8,422 bases of DNA from Alphaproteobacteria bacterium (GTDB lineage Bacteria; Pseudomonadota; Alphaproteobacteria; Sphingomonadales; Sphingomonadaceae), in NCBI GenBank assembly GCA_018828205.1, contig JAHJWA010000167.1:1-8422 (forward strand). Reading direction: 5' to 3'. The position numbers and the translations under genes were made by a program. Positions 5,568 to 8,422 of the stretch are shown piece by piece; position 1 is the stretch's first letter, and the number at the start of each line of letters is the position of its first letter. Under the pieces are notes generated by a model that worked only from the letters and a program-made list of their open reading frames with translations, did no database searches and was not told where the DNA came from.

Positions 5568-6050
5568 TTACTTCTGCTCGTCGGACGCGTCGGCCGCGGC
5601 CTGCTTGGCGGGAGCCTTCTTCGCGGCGGGCTTCTTCTCGGCAGCCTTGGCGGGCGCGGCGTCCTTCTTGGGAGCGGCCGGCTTGGCTTCGGTCTTGGTC
5701 TCGCTCGCCGGCGCGTCGGCCTTGGCCGCTGCCGGCTTGGCTTCGGCCTTGGTGTCGCCGACCTGCATGATGCGCAGCAGCGTCATCTGCTGGCGGTGAC
5801 CGGCCTTGCGGCGGTAGTTGTGGCGGCGGCGCTTCTTGAAGACGACGATCTTCTCGCTCTTGGCCTGGGCGATGATTTCCGCGGAAACCACGACCTTGCC
5901 GGCCTCGGCGAAATCATCGCCTTCGCCTGCGAGCAGGACGTCGCCCAGCGTCACGGTATCGCCGGCTTCGCCTGCGAGCTTCTCAACTGCGATCTTGTCT
6001 CCGGCGGCAACCCGGTATTGTTTGCCGCCCGTGCGCACGACTGCGAACAT
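5568..6050 (-). CDS. rplU: 50S ribosomal protein L21 with Ala/Lys/Pro-rich C-terminal extension
   Basis: Residues 1-97 form a complete L21: MFAVVRTGGKQYRV at the start and the signature KIVVFKKRRRHNYRRKAGHRQQ at 67-88. L21 binds 23S rRNA in the large subunit. Bacterial L21 is usually a little over 100 residues; here residues 98-160 add a low-complexity tail rich in Ala, Lys, Pro and Glu, probably disordered. Such tails are known in alphaproteobacterial L21 proteins. The tail contains an in-frame repeat (TKAEAKPAAAKAD and TKTEAKPAAPKKD). The ATG at 6050 is fixed by the conserved N-terminus; the ribosome binding site is weak (GAGAGA). It is the first gene of rplU-rpmA. Confidence 0.97.
   Translation of the reverse strand: MFAVVRTGGKQYRVAAGDKIAVEKLAGEAGDTVTLGDVLLAGEGDDFAEAGKVVVSAEIIAQAKSEKIVVFKKRRRHNYRRKAGHRQQMTLLRIMQVGDTKAEAKPAAAKADAPASETKTEAKPAAPKKDAAPAKAAEKKPAAKKAPAKQAAADASDEQK
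5677..5758. repeat. 28-nt direct repeat, 54-nt period, inside the rplU tail
   Basis: Two copies (5677-5704 and 5731-5758), each starting GCCGGCTTGGCTTCGG, match at 26 of 28 positions and are offset by 54 nt, an exact multiple of three. They encode the repeated TK-x-EAKPAA segment of the L21 tail, so the tail probably grew by a short in-frame duplication. Confidence 0.75.
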
Positions 6051-6146
6051 GGTGCTATTCTCTCATTCAAATTGCTGTGCCGCGTTCTTGCGAAGACACG
6101 GCGCGCCCGTCGACCCGCCAAATGACGAGGCCCGGAAAGATGGGTG

Positions 6147-6175
6147 CCGTTAAGGTAATGCCCCCCCGAAGTCAA
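6147..6175 (-). promoter_or_regulatory. Candidate rplU-rpmA promoter
   Basis: On the minus strand TTGACT (6175-6170) is a good -35. It is followed by a run of seven G within the spacer, then an AT-richer segment (CATTACCTTAAC) in which the -10 must lie, around 6152-6147. The -10 match is poor, so only the -35 is convincing. The implied 5' leader of rplU is about 90 nt. Confidence 0.4.
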
Positions 6176-6252
6176 CGCTCGACCGGCGAAAATTCACCCG
6201 GTCGTTCGCCAAGCCGGTGGCGCGACGGCAGACCCGTGCTATCAGACGCGCG

Positions 6253-6774
6253 ATGTCCTGCCCAGCCCGTCTCTCGCTGCCCGCCCTTTGCGCCCTGGCG
6301 CTGTCCGCCTGCGCGAGCAGCGGGGACGAGTTTCCCTCGCTCGCGATCCGCGATGTCGAGCGCGCGCAGGGCCAGTTCGAGCCGATCCCGGTCGCGCCGA
6401 TCGATGTCCCCGAGATTCCCACCAATTACGAGGGCAGCCTCGGCGACCGCCTCGCCACGCTGGTGGAATCCGCGCGCGCGGCGCATGAGCGCTTCGTCCG
6501 CAGCGAGGGGGTCGCGCGGCGGACCGTTTCGGGCGCCGGCCGCGCGCCGGTCGGCAGCGACAATTGGGCCTCGAGCCAGGTCGCGCTGGCGGATCTCGAA
6601 TCGATCCGCAGCGACACCGCGATCGCGCTCGCCGAGATCGACATTCTCCACATCGCCGCCTCGGTCGCCGCCGAGGACCGGGTGCGGATCGATGCCGCGC
6701 GCGATTCGATCCTCGCGCTGGTCGAGGAGGAAGACGCGGCGCTCTCCGAACTGCGAGCCCGCGTGGCTCCATGA
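6253..6774 (+). CDS. Small putative lipoprotein of unknown function
   Basis: I do not recognise a known family in this 173-residue protein. It begins with a lipoprotein signal peptide: a short n-region with R6, a hydrophobic stretch (LSLPALCALALSAC), and a lipobox LSAC at 17-20, so C20 would be lipidated and anchor the protein; Ala and Ser after the Cys suggest transfer to the outer membrane. Residues 40-58 are proline-rich (PIPVAPIDVPEIP), and residues 62-82 and 105-170 look helical and charged. A GTG at 6217 would add 12 mostly basic residues and is an alternative start; neither start has a clear Shine-Dalgarno. The stop overlaps the downstream FNR-type gene as ATGA, so the two are probably co-transcribed and coupled. 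Confidence 0.75.
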   Translation: MSCPARLSLPALCALALSACASSGDEFPSLAIRDVERAQGQFEPIPVAPIDVPEIPTNYEGSLGDRLATLVESARAAHERFVRSEGVARRTVSGAGRAPVGSDNWASSQVALADLESIRSDTAIALAEIDILHIAASVAAEDRVRIDAARDSILALVEEEDAALSELRARVAP

Positions 6775-7463
6775 ACCCGGCGCTCGCCTGCGCCGAATGC
6801 CCGGTCCGCGACCGCGCGGCCTGTTCGGTGCTCGAGCCCGGGGAACGCGATGCCCTCGCCAAGGTCGGGCGCATGCGCGAGCTCGGTCGCGGCGAGACGC
6901 TGTTCGCTGCGGGCGAGCCGGTCTCCTCCTGCGCCACGCTGGTTACCGGCGCGCTCAAGGTCGCCACGCTCGATTCGGAGGGGCGCGAGCAGATCCTCGC
7001 GCTGATCCACCCGGCGGGCTTCATCGGCGAGTTCTTCCGCCCCTTTGCCGAACACGATGTCATCGCGCTGTCCGACAGCAGCCTGTGCGTTTTCGCCGGC
7101 CAGGCGATGGAAGAGGCGATCGACGCCTATCCCGCGCTCGCGCGCGCGCTGCTGCGCCGGACGCAGGAGGACCTCCACGCCAGCCGGATGCTGCAGGCGC
7201 TGACCGGCAAGACCTCGGGGCGCGGCAAGGTGGCGGCGCTGCTGCTCGGCTTCGCGCAGGCCGCCAGCGATTCGCCCTGCCATCCGGCCGCCCTATTCGA
7301 GCTGCCGCTGTCGCGCGGCGAGATGGCCAATATGCTCGGGCTGACGATCGAGACGGTGAGCCGTCAGATTACCCGGCTCGAGCGCGAGGGCGCGATCGCA
7401 CGCAGGGGAAAGCGCGGGATCGAACTCGCCGACCCCGCGCTCCTCTCCCAAGCGGCCGCCTGA
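6771..7463 (+). CDS. FNR/CRP-family oxygen-sensing regulator (FnrL/FnrN type)
   Basis: This 230-residue protein has an N-terminal cysteine cluster C7-x2-C10-x7-C18 (CAECPVRDRAAC) plus C106 in the sensor domain, matching the four [4Fe-4S] ligands of FNR; the x7 spacing is the form seen in alphaproteobacterial FnrL/FnrN rather than the x5 of E. coli. Residues 25-125 are the cyclic-nucleotide-binding-like fold, followed by the dimerisation helix and a helix-turn-helix at about 181-203 (LSRGEMANMLGLTIETVSRQI). The recognition helix has E194-x-x-S197-R198, the E-SR signature that reads TTGAT half-sites. It is expected to activate microaerobic or anaerobic genes when the cluster is intact. It overlaps the lipoprotein stop (ATGA) and faces a gene with a perfect FNR box. 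Confidence 0.94.
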   Translation: MNPALACAECPVRDRAACSVLEPGERDALAKVGRMRELGRGETLFAAGEPVSSCATLVTGALKVATLDSEGREQILALIHPAGFIGEFFRPFAEHDVIALSDSSLCVFAGQAMEEAIDAYPALARALLRRTQEDLHASRMLQALTGKTSGRGKVAALLLGFAQAASDSPCHPAALFELPLSRGEMANMLGLTIETVSRQITRLEREGAIARRGKRGIELADPALLSQAAA

Positions 7464-7496
7464 CCGCTCCATTCCCGCGATCCAGACCCGGTTTGG

Positions 7497-7919
7497 TCAG
7501 GTCAGCGCGACGATCGCCACCACGGTGATCCCCCAGACCAGGATCAGCACCGGCAGGATCATCATCTGGACGACCGCATCGCGCCCGGCGAGCCGCCCCG
7601 TGTGCGTGGCGATGCCCCGGCGCATGAGCTGCTGCAGATCGAGCGGGCGCTGGCCGGGTTGCGGCGCGAGCTTCGTCCAGATCATCGGGACGCCGAAGCC
7701 CGCGACGATGAAGATCGCGAAGATCGCCATCGGGATCGCGAGCCCAGGGCTCTGCAGCCCGAGGCCGAGCACGCCGATGAAGCCGAGGTAGAGCGCGACC
7801 GTGGCGGCGTAGAGCGCCTTGGGCATTTCGAAGCTGCGGTCGACCACCAGCTGCTGGCGCGGCTCGGCACGGATGGTGGCCTGTTCGGCGACGAGTTCGC
7901 GGGTGAAATGCTTGGACAT
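7497..7919 (-). CDS. Small integral membrane protein of unknown function, probable FNR target
   Basis: I do not recognise a family in this 140-residue protein. Residues 1-32 are polar and charged. Three hydrophobic segments follow, at about 35-56, 58-81 and 117-139. Between the second and third is a polar loop (about 82-116) with basic residues and a His. No cysteine or paired-histidine ligand motif for haem or metal is evident. The ATG at 7919 is strongly supported by AAAGGGAG with an 8-nt spacer. The only upstream regulatory signal is a perfect FNR box at 7976-7989, so expression under low oxygen is expected. It converges on the FNR-type regulator with a 33-bp gap. A role in respiration or redox stress is a guess from context only. 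Confidence 0.8.
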   Translation of the reverse strand: MSKHFTRELVAEQATIRAEPRQQLVVDRSFEMPKALYAATVALYLGFIGVLGLGLQSPGLAIPMAIFAIFIVAGFGVPMIWTKLAPQPGQRPLDLQQLMRRGIATHTGRLAGRDAVVQMMILPVLILVWGITVVAIVALT

Positions 7920-7975
7920 GATCGGTGCTCCCTTTGGCTGTGCAAAGGATGTGCGCCGATCCGGGCCCAGCTGCC

Positions 7976-7989
7976 TTGATCTCGATCAA
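7976..7989. promoter_or_regulatory. Perfect FNR box TTGAT-CTCG-ATCAA
   Basis: The 14-bp site matches the FNR consensus TTGAT-N4-ATCAA at all ten specified positions. Its centre is 7982.5. On the minus strand a weak -10-like CATCCT (7951-7946) would place the start of transcription near 7940, with the box about 42-43 bp upstream, the class II activation position. It lies between the moaE stop and the membrane protein gene; no plus-strand gene starts beyond it, so the membrane protein gene is the only plausible target in view. Confidence 0.85.
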
Positions 7990-7999
7990 ACGGAAATAA

Positions 8000-8422
8000 T
8001 TATCCCCAGCGCGCCAGCGCGGCATGGTCCTCGGTGCGCGGCTCGATCCAGTGCCAGCCATCGCCGCGCCGCTCGCGTTTCCACAGCCAGGCAGCGGATT
8101 TGAGATGATCCATCAGGAAATCGACCGCGTCGAGCGCCCCGCGCCGATGCCGCGCCGCCGCCGCGACCAGCACGATCGCCTCGCCGGGCGTCATCACTCC
8201 GACGCGGTGCCAGACCAGCACCCCGTCGAGCGCGAACCGGCATCGCGCCTGCTCGGCCAACCGCTCCATCCCGGAGAGCGTCAGCGGTTCGTAATGGGTG
8301 AGTTCGAGCGCCTGCACCGGCGATTCGCCCGCGCCGGGGCGCACCTTGCCCAGAAAGCTCGCGACCCCGCCCGCCTGCCCATGCGCGGCGTTGAACGCCG
8401 CCAGCGCTTCGCCGACGGACAA
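8000..8422 (-). CDS. moaE: Molybdopterin synthase catalytic subunit MoaE, N-terminus outside window
   Basis: MoaE with MoaD converts precursor Z (cPMP) to molybdopterin in molybdenum cofactor synthesis. The 140 visible codons include GGVASFLGKVR (18-28), the LTHYEPL segment (41-47), the RHRRGALDAVDFLMDHLK stretch (91-108) and the two catalytic-region lysines K108 and K115 (K-x6-K, within LKSAAWLWKRE), matching K119 and K126 of E. coli. Normal MoaE is about 150 residues with an N-terminal strand before the GAVVSF-type segment, so a short N-terminal piece is missing; the TTG at the window edge is not taken as a start and the gene is called partial. Its partner moaD would be expected nearby, outside the window. 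Confidence 0.94.
   Translation of the reverse strand: MSVGEALAAFNAAHGQAGGVASFLGKVRPGAGESPVQALELTHYEPLTLSGMERLAEQARCRFALDGVLVWHRVGVMTPGEAIVLVAAAARHRRGALDAVDFLMDHLKSAAWLWKRERRGDGWHWIEPRTEDHAALARWG

Noticed and set aside
6161..6167. Seven-C/G run as a phase-variation tract controlling rplU
   Set aside because: The run is short and sits in a promoter of an essential ribosomal operon, so switching would be harmful. It is not enough to claim slippage.
7482..7501. Hairpin (GACC/GGTC with flanking CC/GG) as a bidirectional terminator between the FNR-type and membrane protein genes
   Set aside because: The stem is only six base pairs with an A-A mismatch, there is no T tract on either side, and it overlaps the membrane protein stop. 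Too weak to list.
8420..8422. TTG at the window edge as the moaE start
   Set aside because: MoaE proteins have an N-terminal strand before the visible region. The coincidence with the window edge means the gene simply continues outside.
1..8422. CRISPR arrays, insertion sequences, toxin-antitoxin or phage-defence genes
   Set aside because: No regularly spaced repeats, transposase motifs, terminal inverted repeats or defence domains were seen. Gene style is uniform across the window.

Overview
The window is about 8.4 kb of very GC-rich, densely coding bacterial chromosome. It carries ordinary housekeeping genes and no mobile elements, CRISPR array, rRNA or tRNA. The gene types, the C-x2-C-x7-C form of the FNR-like regulator, the short YgfZ-type protein and the Ala/Lys/Pro-tailed ribosomal protein L21 point to an alphaproteobacterium. 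A sphingomonad or Erythrobacteraceae member is most likely; this is inferred from sequence style, not from a search.

Left part (1-1964): the last 38 codons of a RarD-like EamA permease converge on pyrC (dihydroorotase), and the two stop codons share one CTAG palindrome. pyrC is divergent from a YgfZ/GcvT-like Fe-S assembly gene across only 39 bp. The YgfZ-like gene converges on a TetR-family regulator and overlaps it by 17 bp.

Middle part (1948-5067): the TetR gene is divergent from the first of two tandem paralogs of the so-called 'predicted metal-dependent hydrolase' family. Both paralogs carry a full E...ExxH...E...ExxH pattern, which reads as a ferritin-like di-iron site rather than a classical hydrolase site. 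Each has a recognisable promoter. The second promoter overlaps a 22-bp dyad that could be a TetR operator. A GNAT acetyltransferase gene converges on the second paralog.

Right-centre (5068-6252): the rplU-rpmA ribosomal protein operon runs on the minus strand, with a large hairpin and further palindromes in its 3' region. A separate plus-strand intrinsic terminator lies just upstream of the GNAT gene. L21 has a 60-residue low-complexity tail that contains an internal 54-nt in-frame duplication.

Right part (6253-8422): a small lipoprotein gene is coupled by an ATGA overlap to an FNR-type oxygen-sensing regulator. Converging on it is a small three-helix membrane protein gene whose upstream region contains a perfect FNR box (TTGAT-N4-ATCAA). 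The window ends inside moaE (molybdopterin synthase large subunit), whose N-terminus lies outside. The regulator, the perfect site and the uncharacterised membrane protein form the clearest regulatory hypothesis here. The di-iron paralogs with the neighbouring TetR gene are the most interesting biochemical unknown. I found no clear evidence of a wholly new multi-gene system.
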